Positions 1 through 7,996 are shown, counted from the stretch's first letter. The stretch: DNA of 31,072 nt from an uncultured Dialister sp. (GCA_900543455.1 UQRR01000015.1:1-31072); one strand, 5' to 3'. The notes: generated by a model from the sequence alone, not told the origin. Translations and numbers: made by a program.

Positions 1-109
1 AAGGAATCATCTGACGCGAATAGCGAGCTATTTAAGGAGGATGATGACGAAGCTATGTATAAAAATCCATATGAAATTCGACTCTGCGATTTAATCAGCG
101 TTTCCCTAG
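1..109 (+). repeat. Fold-back (MITE-like) element, copy D, cut by window edge
   Basis: This is the right part of the ~167-bp element seen complete at 2971, 21268 and 26869. It shows the central AATAGCGAGCTATT hairpin, the AAGGAGG-ATG stretch and the terminal repeat ending GCGTTTCCCTAG. The final CTAG supplies the TAG stop codon of the thioredoxin gene on the other strand, so the element abuts that coding region exactly. The left terminal repeat lies outside the window. Confidence 0.85.
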
Positions 110-441
110 CCCTTATTCTCCTTCATCATCGCTTCGAGTTCTTCGAAGAATTTCGCTTTCATGCGATAACCGATGATGCGGCCTTTTTCTTCGCCATCCT
201 TATACAGGATAAAGGTCGGCACGCCGACGAGGGAAAAGCCTTCGGCGAGTTCCTCCTGCTCATCGACTTCCATGCGCACCACTTGGATTTCCCCGGAAAA
301 ACGTTCTTCCAGTGCCTGCACAGCGGGTGCCATGACCTGGCAGGGACGGCACCAGGCCGCCCAAAGCCATAGAAGCACATAGCCTTTTTCCTCCGCGACG
401 AGGCGGTCCATGTCCGCGGCGGAGTGAATATCTTCGATCAT
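106..441 (-). CDS. Thioredoxin-family protein
   Basis: A single thioredoxin domain of about 111 residues, a normal length for a cytoplasmic thioredoxin. The redox motif WCRPC is near residue 30 (WAAWCRPCQVMAP) and the cis-proline loop reads VGVPTFILY. CRPC replaces the usual CGPC; the arginine may shift the redox potential, so it could be a thioredoxin-like protein rather than the main TrxA. The ATG at 441 is preferred (AAAGGA lies 10 bases upstream); a TTG at 447 lies only 4 bases from that site. The stop codon is formed by the end of a fold-back repeat, so the last residues could differ from the ancestral C-terminus. It lies about 4 kb from the thioredoxin reductase gene, not in an operon with it. 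Confidence 0.88.
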   Translation of the reverse strand: MIEDIHSAADMDRLVAEEKGYVLLWLWAAWCRPCQVMAPAVQALEERFSGEIQVVRMEVDEQEELAEGFSLVGVPTFILYKDGEEKGRIIGYRMKAKFFEELEAMMKENKG

Positions 442-589
442 TATCAAATTTTCCTTTCATTCACGGGATGGCAAATGCCAGCAAAACGCTGTCTCCATAT
501 CAGGTTCAATATATTCCTAAAGACCCGAATCCCTAATATTGCGTTTTCTAAATAACTGGCATTTAAGTCAACTTCCGAATCAAGTTAGG

Positions 590-660
590 ATTGAGGAGTT
601 AGGAGTGAGGAGTGAAGGTACGGCGCATAAAATGAGGAAGCGCCGCAAAGTTTTATATAA
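590..660 (+). repeat. Composite intergenic repeat, partial copy
   Basis: In the gap between the thioredoxin and rng genes. Shows AGGAGTGAGGAGTGAAGG followed by the hairpin CGGCGC-ATAAAATGAGGAA-GCGCCG found in most gaps of this window. The rest of the gap (448-590 and 661-773) shows no ORF I can support and no convincing promoter. Confidence 0.6.
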
Positions 661-773
661 ATGATGGACAAACTGTTTTATATAATGAGGGGGTATTGGG
701 GCACTATATGCATTGTGTACCCCTTCCAGCACTTCTAACTTCTAACTAAGTCCAGAAGTTAACAAATCGCTAT

Positions 774-830
774 ACTAGTCACTAGTCACTAGTCACTAGT
801 CACCAGTTACTAGTCACCAGTACCCAGTAT
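774..830 (+). repeat. Heptanucleotide array (ACTAGTC/ACCAGTC)
   Basis: About eight 7-bp units alternating TCACTAG and TCACCAG. The array runs into the 3' end of rng: the final rng codons (..LGTGD) and its TAG stop are in repeat-like sequence. Confidence 0.9.
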
Positions 831-2222
831 ACTGTATCCTTCTCTCATCAAGGCTCCATTGTCTTCGACGATGACATCATGATGAACGATAGCCTGAAGC
901 CGCTCCTGCATATCTTTCGCCTGAAGGCGTCCTGCCACTTCTTTTTCACAGCGGATGAGGATGCCACTGCAGAAAGGCGCACGGCTTTTCTGCCGCTCCA
1001 GATCCTCTATGATCTGCTGGGCCACCGATTCTGCCGAAAGGATGCGGCCCTGTCCGTGACAGAGCGGGCATGTCTCATAGTAATTCTGCCAAAGGCGATG
1101 GACGGTACGTTTCCTCGTCATCTCGACCAGGCCCAGCGAGGTCATGCCGCAGACAACGGTCTTCACACGATCCTTCCGCACTTCCTCTTTCAAAAGCTCG
1201 ACCAGACGGGCTTCCTGCGATTTCTTTTCCATATCGATGAAATCAATGAGAATGATGCCGCCGATCCCGCGCAGGCGGATCTGGCGGGCGATCTCTTTCA
1301 CGGCGGACTGATTCAGAAGAAAGGCCAGCTCCCCGTGAGGCATATTTCCCCGGAAGGAGCCGGAATTCACATCGATCGCAGTCAGTGCTTCCGTGTAGTC
1401 GATGACGAGCGAGCCGCCGGAGGGGAGCGGTACTTCGCGGTCGAAGAGTGCTTTCATCTGCTCATCGACATGATAAGCATGAAAGAGCGGCTCCTTTCCT
1501 TCATAGCAGCGGATCTTTTCTACCGGAAATCCCTCTCCTTCCGCCAGCTGCTTCAATCGCTGAAAGGTCGCCCGGTCATCGGTGATGAGGCTTTCGACAT
1601 CCGGCGTCATGTAGTCACGCAGACTTTTCACCGCGAGGTCGCCGTCGCGATACAGGAGCTTGGGTGCCTTCTCCACCTTGAAGCGGCGGCTGACAATCTC
1701 TCCGACGGCGGAAAGCGCAGACAGATCGCGCCGAAGTTCTTCCGTCTCTGCCTTTTCTGCTGCCGTGCGCACGATGGCTCCCATACCGGAAGGGCAGATC
1801 GAGCGCGCCATAGCCCGAAGCGATGCACGCTTCTCTTCGCTGCGGATCTTCTTGGAAATCCCGATATAGTCCGTTGCAAGGAGCGCCACCGCATATTTCC
1901 CTGCGAAGGAAATCTTCTCCGTCAAGAGCGGGCCTTTCGTCTCCGTGCTGTCCTTCTCCACCTGCACGAGAACAGAGGCTCCCTCGGTATGCGGCTCTTT
2001 GGACAGGATATCTTTCGTGCGGAGGAATCCGTTCTTGCCGATACCGATATCGACAAACATCCCATTGATCGAAGGCACGACATTCCGGATGACGCCCTTG
2101 TACACACGCCCCACCAGATCCGTTTCCTCTGCTTTCTCGACAGAAATGTCCGAAAGTACGCCCTCATCCAGGACAGCAAGCACCTTTTCCTCTTCTGTCA
2201 CATGGAGCAGTATCTGTTTCAT
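810..2222 (-). CDS. rng: Ribonuclease G / RNase E family endoribonuclease
   Basis: A 470-residue RNase E/G protein; the family cleaves single-stranded RNA 5' ends in rRNA maturation and mRNA decay. An S1 RNA-binding domain lies at about residues 30-120 (GRVYKGVIRNVVPSINGMFV). The catalytic DNase I-like domain carries the metal-binding acidic motifs AIDVNSGSF and IDFIDMEKK. A Zn-link-like CPLCHGQG follows at about 400. There is no long disordered C-terminal scaffold, so RNase G-type rather than full RNase E. The ATG at 2222 overlaps the upstream stop as ATGA, indicating translational coupling; a GTG at 2237 is an alternative. The C-terminus runs into a heptamer array and may not be ancestral. 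Confidence 0.93.
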   Translation of the reverse strand: MKQILLHVTEEEKVLAVLDEGVLSDISVEKAEETDLVGRVYKGVIRNVVPSINGMFVDIGIGKNGFLRTKDILSKEPHTEGASVLVQVEKDSTETKGPLLTEKISFAGKYAVALLATDYIGISKKIRSEEKRASLRAMARSICPSGMGAIVRTAAEKAETEELRRDLSALSAVGEIVSRRFKVEKAPKLLYRDGDLAVKSLRDYMTPDVESLITDDRATFQRLKQLAEGEGFPVEKIRCYEGKEPLFHAYHVDEQMKALFDREVPLPSGGSLVIDYTEALTAIDVNSGSFRGNMPHGELAFLLNQSAVKEIARQIRLRGIGGIILIDFIDMEKKSQEARLVELLKEEVRKDRVKTVVCGMTSLGLVEMTRKRTVHRLWQNYYETCPLCHGQGRILSAESVAQQIIEDLERQKSRAPFCSGILIRCEKEVAGRLQAKDMQERLQAIVHHDVIVEDNGALMREGYSILGTGD

Positions 2223-2947
2223 TTCTTCTTGACCCACGCATCAAAGACACCGGGATCAAAGGGCGTCTTTCTCTTTCCCTCTTCCTTCCGATACGTCCCG
2301 GTACGCGAGCAGATGAAGGCATCCGGCGTCCAGGGAAGGCCGAAGGACTCGGCAAGCATCTTCCATACATCCTTGGGCTGCACCGTACCTGTATTGCTGC
2401 GGATCAGGGAGAAAGTGAGATACGCTCTTTCCCCTTCGATACGGACCTTCATCGGCTCCATGATCATCGGCTTTACATCCATCTCACGGATCTTTTTCGG
2501 CGTGACACGTTGGTAGATGAAGGATGGAAGTGCATTGAAACGGTCGATCGCCTCTTGGGCCGCTTCAGCATCAGCGCCCTCCGTCACAGGGCCTTCCATT
2601 TCATAAGCGTCTTCATTGAAAAAAGCCACGAATTTCGGCCATTCCTGTGCCGCTTCTTCGATGTGGTAAATGGTCATGCCCTTGGGCATCTCGCGCTGCA
2701 TACGCTCCTTCACTTCTTCGATGGGCATATCCTTTTCGAGTTTGATCTCCATATAGAGCGGATCTGCTGTAACGCCCACAGCCAGCGCCGAGTCCAGGGA
2801 AATTTTCATATGTGGATTGAAGCCTTCCGAGAAGGCGATCGGAATCCCTGAACGAACCACCACACGCTCCATGGTACGCAGGTAGTCCAGATGTCCCAGG
2901 AAACGGATCTCTTCGCCTTTGGTAATCGCTAAAAACAGTCTCTTCAT
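2219..2947 (-). CDS. TIGR03936 family (DUF2344) radical-SAM-associated protein
   Basis: A 242-residue protein starting MKRLFLAITKGEEIRFLGH, with the family's N-terminal pattern HLDYLRTMERVVVRSGIPIAFSEGFNPHMKISL. In many Firmicutes this domain is encoded beside, or fused to, a B12-binding radical SAM protein and upstream of rng/rplU; its role is unclear, possibly tRNA or ribosome related. The start at 2947 has GAGGAGA 5 bases upstream. A longer frame back to 3025 runs through repeat sequence and is rejected. It overlaps rng by 4 bases. The usual radical SAM partner is absent: a fold-back element lies 24 bases upstream of the start. Confidence 0.85.
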   Translation of the reverse strand: MKRLFLAITKGEEIRFLGHLDYLRTMERVVVRSGIPIAFSEGFNPHMKISLDSALAVGVTADPLYMEIKLEKDMPIEEVKERMQREMPKGMTIYHIEEAAQEWPKFVAFFNEDAYEMEGPVTEGADAEAAQEAIDRFNALPSFIYQRVTPKKIREMDVKPMIMEPMKVRIEGERAYLTFSLIRSNTGTVQPKDVWKMLAESFGLPWTPDAFICSRTGTYRKEEGKRKTPFDPGVFDAWVKKK

Positions 2948-2970
2948 GACGTCTCCTCTTTTGCTAATGC

Positions 2971-3137
2971 CTAGGGAAACGCTGATTAAATCGCAGAGTC
3001 CGATTTGGCATGTATTTTCATGCAATGCTTCGTCATAACCCTCCTTAAATAGCTCGCTATTCGCGTCGGATTATTCCTCGCCTTGCATGAAAATACAAGA
3101 GCCAAGTCGGACAACGATTTAATCAGTGTTTCCCTAG
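2971..3137 (-). repeat. Fold-back (MITE-like) element, copy B, complete
   Basis: A 167-bp element with terminal inverted repeats CTAGGGAAACGCTGATTAAA.. and its complement. The internal arms GTATTTTCATGCAAGGC and GCATTGCATGAAAATAC pair nearly perfectly, around a central AATAGCGAGCTATT hairpin. TTGTAT-17-AATAAT on the minus strand points toward the TIGR03936 gene and could act as a promoter (weak inference). Confidence 0.92.
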
Positions 3138-3179
3138 AATGTATCTATGAAATTATACAATATTTGCGCTGGCAGGGAA

Positions 3180-3399
3180 AGGGGTTCAGGGTTAGCCCAT
3201 GGGACGTGCCGTTCCTTGAGCGCGGATGAAAGCTCGGCCCGAATGAGAAATGAGAAAAGGTGGTGCGGCACATAAAAATATGGAAGCGCCGCGATGTATA
3301 AATAGGGGGATGCCCGAAAATAGCATTTAAGTCACCAATCCCTAGTCACCAATCCCTAGTCACCAGTCACTAGTCACCAGTCACTAGTCACTAATCCCT
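3180..3399 (+). repeat. Composite intergenic repeat with heptamer tail
   Basis: Full-length composite module: GGTTCAGGGTTAGCCC, then GAATGAGAAATGAGAAA, then the hairpin GCGGCAC-ATAAAAATATGGAA-GCGCCGC, then TATAAATAGGGGGATGCCCGAA, then heptamers (3330-3399) of both TCACTAG and AATCCCT types. The remainder to 3549 holds only repeat fragments (for example CACTCGAAATGACGATAC at 3440-3463). Confidence 0.85.
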
Positions 3400-3549
3400 G
3401 CATTCAAAATAGAAGAACTACCGCAAACGAAAAAGATTCCTTCACTTCACTCGAAATGACGATACAGGAATACTGACATATTCAAACTCGCAGCGCTGTA
3501 AGCTGCACCACAACCTTGAACCCGTCAACCTGAACCCATCTCCCTCAAT

Positions 3550-3583
3550 GAAAAAGACGGAATGACCCAAACCATCATTCCGC
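3550..3583 (-). terminator. Rho-independent terminator of nth
   Basis: Read on the minus strand, GGCGGAATGA and TCATTCCGTC form a stem with a 9-base loop, followed by TTTTTC, just after the nth stop. Confidence 0.85.
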
Positions 3584-3589
3584 CTCCCC

Positions 3590-4252
3590 CTATTTCTTTC
3601 CCACCATGCACGACGGGCATATATCACTCAGAAAGCAAGTCTCGCAGGCAGGCTTCCTCGCCGTACACACGCGGCGGCCATGCCAGATGAGCCAGTGGTG
3701 TGCGTCAGACCAGTCCGCCTTCGGGATGGCCTTCATGAGCCCCTTCTCCACTTCCAGTGGCGTCGTACCTACAGCCAGCTTCAGCCGGTTCGCCACACGA
3801 AAGACATGCGTATCGACCGCAATGGCAGGATATCCCCACGCGACGGAGCGGACAACATTCGCCGTCTTTCGTCCGACACCGGGCAGCTTCACCAGCTCAT
3901 CGAAATCCTGTGGCACTTCGCCGCCATAGTTTTCGATCAGCATGTGACACATGCCGAGCAGGTTCTTCGCCTTCGCTTTATAAAGGCCGCAGTCCCGGAT
4001 CTCATTTTCCAGCGCTTCCTGACTGAGCGCACCCATCTTCTCCGGACTCGCAAGCCGCGGGAAAATGCGGCCGGTGATGACATTCACCCGCTTATCCGTA
4101 CACTGCGCTGACAGGATCACCGCCACCAGCAACGTAAAAGGGCTGGTAAAATGAAGCATCGTACCATCGTCATGGTATACCTCAGAGAGACGCTTCAGCT
4201 GCTCTTCTTTGATCTTTTTCGTAACTCGCATCTGTTCACTTTCTTTCATCAT
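3590..4252 (-). CDS. nth: Endonuclease III (DNA glycosylase / AP lyase)
   Basis: A 220-residue base-excision-repair enzyme that removes oxidised pyrimidines. It shows the family's order: a helical core with LSAQCTDKRVN, the helix-hairpin-helix LPGVGRKTANVV carrying the catalytic lysine, and VDTHVFR with the catalytic aspartate. The C-terminal 4Fe-4S cluster ligands are spaced C-x6-C-x2-C-x5-C (CTARKPACETCFLSDIC). The start is uncertain: two ATGs at 4252 and 4249 precede MKESEQ, another ATG at 4213-4231 precedes RVTKK, and none has a strong ribosome site; a TTG at 4270 is less likely. It is monocistronic with its own terminator. Confidence 0.95.
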   Translation of the reverse strand: MMKESEQMRVTKKIKEEQLKRLSEVYHDDGTMLHFTSPFTLLVAVILSAQCTDKRVNVITGRIFPRLASPEKMGALSQEALENEIRDCGLYKAKAKNLLGMCHMLIENYGGEVPQDFDELVKLPGVGRKTANVVRSVAWGYPAIAVDTHVFRVANRLKLAVGTTPLEVEKGLMKAIPKADWSDAHHWLIWHGRRVCTARKPACETCFLSDICPSCMVGKK

Positions 4253-4317
4253 TGACCGGGAATGGGACAAGAATGGCCGGTCACTGAAATTTGATTCATA
4301 GTTTCATCTTGTTTAGG

Positions 4318-4356
4318 AAACGCGGATCCCATCATGATCAGATCAGATCCGCGTTT
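4318..4356. other. Strong hairpin downstream of trxB
   Basis: AAACGCGGATC (4318-4328) and GATCCGCGTTT (4346-4356) form a perfect 11-bp stem after the trxB stop. There is only a short U-run in the minus direction, so it is a possible but imperfect terminator. Confidence 0.6.
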
Positions 4357-4379
4357 CTTGAAAAAGCATCGCCGGAAAC

Positions 4380-5281
4380 CTACTGCCTCAGCAAGTATTC
4401 ATGGGCCGAGAGTGCCGCCGCTGCGCCTTCCCCGGCAGCGATGATGACCTGTTTGTAGGGAGAGTCTGTCACGTCCCCCGCGGCAAAGAGGCCTGCTACA
4501 TTCGTGCATCCCCCCTTGTCTGTCACGATCTCACCAGCTACATTTTTTCTGACATCTGCAGGAACGCACTGGTTATTCGGCCCGCCTCGACGAAGACACC
4601 CTGCACCGAGAGCTCTCTTGTCACACCGTCAGCGCGATCCTTCACGACCAACCCCGTGACTTTCTTCTCGCCTTTCACTTCTTCCGGTGTATACCCCAGA
4701 AGGATCTCTACATTGGAAAGCCCCTCAAGTCGACGTGCAATGATCTCCGAAGCACGGATGCGGCTTCGGACCACGAGGTAGACCTTGTTCGCCAGACGTG
4801 ACAGCTCGATTGCAGCCTGCACCGCACTGTCTCCCCCGCCGACGACTGCCGTGTCTTTCTTTCGATAGAAAGGCCCATCGCAGGTCGCGCAGTAGCTGAC
4901 ACCGCGGCCGGTATATTCCATTTCGCCGGGAATATCCAGCGTGCGGCTGCGTTTCCCTGCCGTCACGATCAGGGTTCTTCCCGCAAGTACCTTGCCATCA
5001 TCGAGATGCACTTGGAAATGCCCCTCGCTGTCTTTTTCCACGGAAAGAACGCCGGCAAAGACAAAGTCTATCGAATACTCTTTCGCATGGGCTTCCATCT
5101 TGTCTGCCAGTTCAAAGCCGGAAATATGCGGCAGCCCCAGATAGTTCTCGATTTCTCCCGTGAGAAGCATCTGCCCGCCGATGTCCGTCGATACGACCTG
5201 TACAGAAAGCTCCTTGCGCGCAGCATAGAGCGCTGCATTCAGGCCCGCCGGGCCTGCTCCGATAATGATCACATCTGTCAT
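4380..5281 (-). pseudogene. trxB: Thioredoxin reductase, frameshifted near codon 245
   Basis: The first 247 codons (5281 to 4538) encode a typical TrxB: FAD site IIGAGPAGLNAALYAA, redox-active CATC at about 133-136 and NADPH site VVGGGDSAVQAA. The frame then stops at TAG (4540-4538) shortly after VFVEAGRITSAFL. In another frame the sequence continues without a break to TAG at 4382-4380 with the missing FAD-binding end, including GLFAAGDVTDSPYKQV and AAGEGAAAALSA. One extra base restores a product of about 300 residues, the family length. An A6 tract (T6 on the plus strand, 4543-4548) lies at the junction; a seventh A would repair it. This may be a real mutation, a slippage site or a sequencing error. 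RBS AGGAGG precedes the ATG at 5281. Confidence 0.9.
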
Positions 5282-5364
5282 AGGTATCCTCCTCTTTCTC
5301 CATATCGAAATTTATCGTTATATAGATTATAGCGTAAACAAGAAGATTTGGCAAATGAAGGAAA

Positions 5365-5554
5365 GGTTCAAGGTTAGACCACGGGGCAGCTCGCCCTTTG
5401 ATTCTGTTTGAAAGCTCTGCTTGAATGAGGAATGAGGAATTAGGAATGGTGGTGCGTCGCATAAAAATCAGAAGCGCCGCGGAGTATAAATAGGGCGATG
5501 CCCGAAGATGGCATGTAAGTCACCAGTCACTAGTCACTAGTCACCAGTCACTCC
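5365..5554 (+). repeat. Composite intergenic repeat with heptamer tail
   Basis: Fills the trxB-mscS gap: GGTTCAAGGTTAGACC, GAATGAGGAATGAGGAATTAGG, hairpin region GCGTCGC-ATAAAAATCAGAA-GCGCCGC, TATAAATAGGGCGATGCCCGAA, then heptamers (5516-5554). The last heptamer supplies the mscS stop (GAGTGACTGGTGAC read on the minus strand). Confidence 0.85.
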
Positions 5555-6405
5555 TTCTCCGCCTGATGCACGACAAGCTGCGGGAAGGGGATATCGATCC
5601 CGGCTGCATCGAAGGCTTCTTTTACGCGGATGTAAAGGTCATTCTGCGCGTCATAATATTTCCCGCGCTCCACGGTAGCGCGGACATAGATGCGGATGGA
5701 GGACTCAGCCATGCCGCTCACATAGATGGTGAGCTTTTCCTTATCGACCACATACGCGTCTTCTGTGAATACCTTTTTGAGGAGCGCCACGCAGGATTTC
5801 AGATCTGTGTCATAGCCGACATCGAAGGTCATCTCCAGATTTCTGGTATCATAGGCAGAAAAATTCTTGATGACGCTGCTCGTCAGAGAGGAATTCGGGA
5901 TGACGATGCGCTGATTTCCCAGCGTCGAAAGCATGGTGTACATGATGCTGATCTCCGTCACTGTCCCCTGATTCGAGGCAACCTGAATGTAGTCGCCCAC
6001 GCGGAAGGGACGGAAGATGAGGATGAAAATACCGGAGGCTACATTGCCGATATTATCCTTGAGTCCAAGACCGATGGCAAGCCCCATGCCGCCGAAAGCA
6101 GCCGCGAGAGTCCCTGTGCCGACGCCTGCCGTCCCCAGAGCGACCAGCACGACGATAGCCAGACAGAAGAAGAAAATAATTTCTTCGATAAAGGTCTTTG
6201 CTGACGGATCGACTTCGCTCTTCTCCAGAATGTGAGCGACCGCGCGGCGGATGTAGCGGCAAATGATGTAGCCGATGATGAAAATGATGAGTGCTTCCAG
6301 GAAATCGATCCCGCGCGTCATGGCGAGTTCCTTTAGTCCATTGATGAAGCGGGTGGTGATGCTGAGCTCGTCTGTGACGACCTTCGTGACAACATTGGGG
6401 TCCAT
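5548..6405 (-). CDS. mscS: Small-conductance mechanosensitive channel (MscS family)
   Basis: A 285-residue inner-membrane channel that releases solutes on hypo-osmotic shock. Three membrane segments are visible, at about residues 36-56, 76-93 and the pore helix AAAFGGMGLAIGLGLKDNIG, with the family's Gly/Ala spacing. Then comes the beta domain (FRPFRVGDYIQVASNQGTV, IVIPNSSLTSSVIKN) and the alpha/beta C-terminal domain. The length matches compact MscS. RBS AAAGGAGA lies 7 bases before the ATG. TGGTACAAT about 35 bases upstream could be an extended -10. It is divergent from azlC. The stop codon is shared with a heptamer repeat. Confidence 0.95.
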   Translation of the reverse strand: MDPNVVTKVVTDELSITTRFINGLKELAMTRGIDFLEALIIFIIGYIICRYIRRAVAHILEKSEVDPSAKTFIEEIIFFFCLAIVVLVALGTAGVGTGTLAAAFGGMGLAIGLGLKDNIGNVASGIFILIFRPFRVGDYIQVASNQGTVTEISIMYTMLSTLGNQRIVIPNSSLTSSVIKNFSAYDTRNLEMTFDVGYDTDLKSCVALLKKVFTEDAYVVDKEKLTIYVSGMAESSIRIYVRATVERGKYYDAQNDLYIRVKEAFDAAGIDIPFPQLVVHQAEKE

Positions 6406-6467
6406 AAGTATTCTCCTTTATTCTTGATCGCTGGTAGTCTTTTTTTCATTGTACCACAATTTTAGGA

Positions 6468-6660
6468 TCCTAGGGATTAGGGATTGGGGATGAGGAGCGC
6501 CGAGCGACCAGTGACTGGTGACTTGAATACTACCTTCGGACATCGCCCCATACATATTCGCGGCGAAGCCGCCACTTTCATTCCTAATTCCTCACTCGAA
6601 GCAGCGCTTTCATCCGTAATCAAGGGCCGCCCCGCCCCACTGGCTACCCCTGACCCCTTT
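6468..6660 (-). repeat. Composite intergenic repeat, inverted copy
   Basis: Occupies the divergent mscS-azlC gap in reverse orientation: heptamers (TAGGGATTAGGGATTGGGGA), CTACCTTCGGACATCGCCC, a short GCGGCGAAGCCGC hairpin, AATTCCTCACTCGAA, ending in CTGACCCC. A frame open through it in phase with azlC (from 6484) is repeat-derived. Confidence 0.75.
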
Positions 6661-6664
6661 TCCC

Positions 6665-6693
6665 TTGTCATTCTCCCCCAAATAGTCTATGAT
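6665..6693 (+). promoter_or_regulatory. Promoter of azlCD
   Basis: TTGTCA (6665-6670), 17-bp spacer, TATGAT (6688-6693), 46 bases before the azlC start. The spacing and both hexamers are near sigma-70 consensus. Confidence 0.75.
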
Positions 6694-6738
6694 GATATTC
6701 AACTCTCATCCATCGTAACAGTTTTTAGGAGGACTCTT

Positions 6739-7449
6739 ATGATGAGGAAAAATGGCGCCGCCATGGCGGCTTTGGCAGAGGCCTTTCCACTGACACTCCC
6801 CATTTTCGCGGGATTCTGGTTTCTTGCCTTTGCTTACGGTTTCTATATGAATACACTCGGCTTCTCCTGGGTCTATCCCATGGCAATGGCCGCGATCATT
6901 TTCGGCGGCTCTTTGGAATTCGTCACGATCTCCATGCTGCTTTCTTCCTTTGCCCCGGTCGAGACATTCCTCGTCGCCTTCACCGTGCAGGCACGCCACC
7001 TCTTCTACGGAATCCCGATGCTGGAGAAATATACCGGCACCGGCTGGAAAAAGCCATTTCTCATTTATATGATGTGCGATGAGACATTCGCGCTGAACTA
7101 CTCTGCCACCATTCCCTACTCGATCGACAAAGGCTGGTTCTACTTCTGGGTCTCTCTCTTAAATTTCCTGTACTGGTGCTCGGGTGCAGCGATCGGCGGT
7201 CTCTTAGGCGACCTTATTTCCTTTGATACGAAAGGTCTTTCTTTCGTCATGACGACCATGTTCCTCGTTATCTTCCTGGAGCAGTGGATGAAAGAGAAGA
7301 AGCACTACACTGCCCTCATCGGACTCTCTTCCTCCATCGGCAGCCTTCTTCTTTTCGGAAAAGAGAATTTCATCCTGCCCGCCATGGGCCTCATGCTCCT
7401 CATCATGACACTGTATCGTAAACCATTGGAAAAGAAAGGAGGCTTCTGA
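6739..7449 (+). CDS. azlC: AzlC family branched-chain amino acid exporter, large subunit
   Basis: A 236-residue polytopic membrane protein. It shows the AzlC start pattern AFPLTLPIFAGFWFLAFAYGF, the motif FGGSLEFVTISML (equivalent to AGAxQF) and the conserved VQARHLFYGIPML and MCDETFAL. The large subunit forms the permease with AzlD and exports branched-chain amino acids in characterised members. The start at 6739 is chosen because TAGGAGGA lies 5 bases upstream; a frame extending to 6484 runs through repeat DNA. The stop TGA overlaps the azlD ATG by one base (TGATG), so the pair is translationally coupled. Confidence 0.93.
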   Translation: MMRKNGAAMAALAEAFPLTLPIFAGFWFLAFAYGFYMNTLGFSWVYPMAMAAIIFGGSLEFVTISMLLSSFAPVETFLVAFTVQARHLFYGIPMLEKYTGTGWKKPFLIYMMCDETFALNYSATIPYSIDKGWFYFWVSLLNFLYWCSGAAIGGLLGDLISFDTKGLSFVMTTMFLVIFLEQWMKEKKHYTALIGLSSSIGSLLLFGKENFILPAMGLMLLIMTLYRKPLEKKGGF

Positions 7450-7787
7450 TGAGCCCGCTTCCCTTCTGGCAGCAGTGCGTCATCATCGCACTCTGTTCCC
7501 TCGCCTCCATGCTTTCCCGCTTTCTTCCCTTTCTCCTTTTCAAACCCGGTGCATCTCTCCCCTCCTACATCCGTTATCTGGGAAAAGCGCTGCCGTCTGC
7601 CGTCTTCGCGCTTCTCGTCGTGTACTGCCTGAAAGATGTTTCTTTGCTTTCCGGAAATCACGGCATTCCGGAAGCCGTCGCCCTCCTTGTAACCACACTG
7701 ATCCACCTCTGGAAACGACAGATGATGCTCTCCATGGCCGCCGGTACGATCCTCTACATGGGACTTGTGCAGTATGTGTTTGCTTGA
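7449..7787 (+). CDS. azlD: AzlD family transporter subunit
   Basis: A 112-residue protein with four likely membrane helices and the family's SMLSRFLPFLLF and GKALPSAVFALLVVYCL. It is the small partner of AzlC and starts inside the azlC stop codon. Its TGA stop (CTTGACTGGTGACTAG) lies in the first unit of a heptamer array, so the repeat begins exactly at the end of the gene. Confidence 0.92.
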   Translation: MSPLPFWQQCVIIALCSLASMLSRFLPFLLFKPGASLPSYIRYLGKALPSAVFALLVVYCLKDVSLLSGNHGIPEAVALLVTTLIHLWKRQMMLSMAAGTILYMGLVQYVFA

Positions 7788-7880
7788 CTGGTGACTAGTA
7801 ACTGGTGACTAGGGACTAGGGATTAGGGATTGGGGATTGGGGATTGGGGATTGGGGATTGGGGATTGGGGATTGGGGATT
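7786..7880 (+). repeat. Heptanucleotide array grading into GGGGATT tandem repeat
   Basis: GACTGGTGACTAGTAACTGG.. grades into GGGACTAGGGATTAGGG and then seven GGGG runs exactly 7 bases apart (7832 to 7877). The plus strand therefore has strong G-quadruplex potential directly after azlD. Confidence 0.95.
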
Positions 7881-7923
7881 GAACTAACATATCGGTTTGT
7901 TGTTAGTTGCTTGTTGTTTGTAA

Positions 7924-7942
7924 AGCGGCGCGCAGCGCCGCT
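7924..7942. repeat. GC-rich hairpin (repeat-family stem) after azlD
   Basis: GCGGCG-CGCAG-CGCCGC stem, followed on the plus strand by TCTTTCATTT. It resembles the stem of the composite repeats and may terminate azlCD transcription. Confidence 0.55.
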
Positions 7943-7953
7943 CTTTCATTTCA

Positions 7954-7990
7954 TGAAAAAAGCGCCTCGATTCTTTCGAATCGAGGCGCT
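7954..7990 (-). terminator. Terminator of the tRNA-Glu gene
   Basis: On the minus strand AGCGCCTCGATTC and GAATCGAGGCGCT form a perfect 13-bp stem with a GAAA loop, followed by TTTTTTC. Confidence 0.92.
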
Positions 7991-7996
7991 TTGCTT

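Noticed and set aside
879..2516. A 545-codon open frame antisense to rng and the TIGR03936 gene
   Set aside because: Spans two real minus-strand genes with clear motifs; no protein family features of its own.
6484..6738. N-terminal extension of azlC by 85 codons
   Set aside because: Runs through repeat sequence and the promoter; AzlC homology begins right after the strong ribosome site at 6727.
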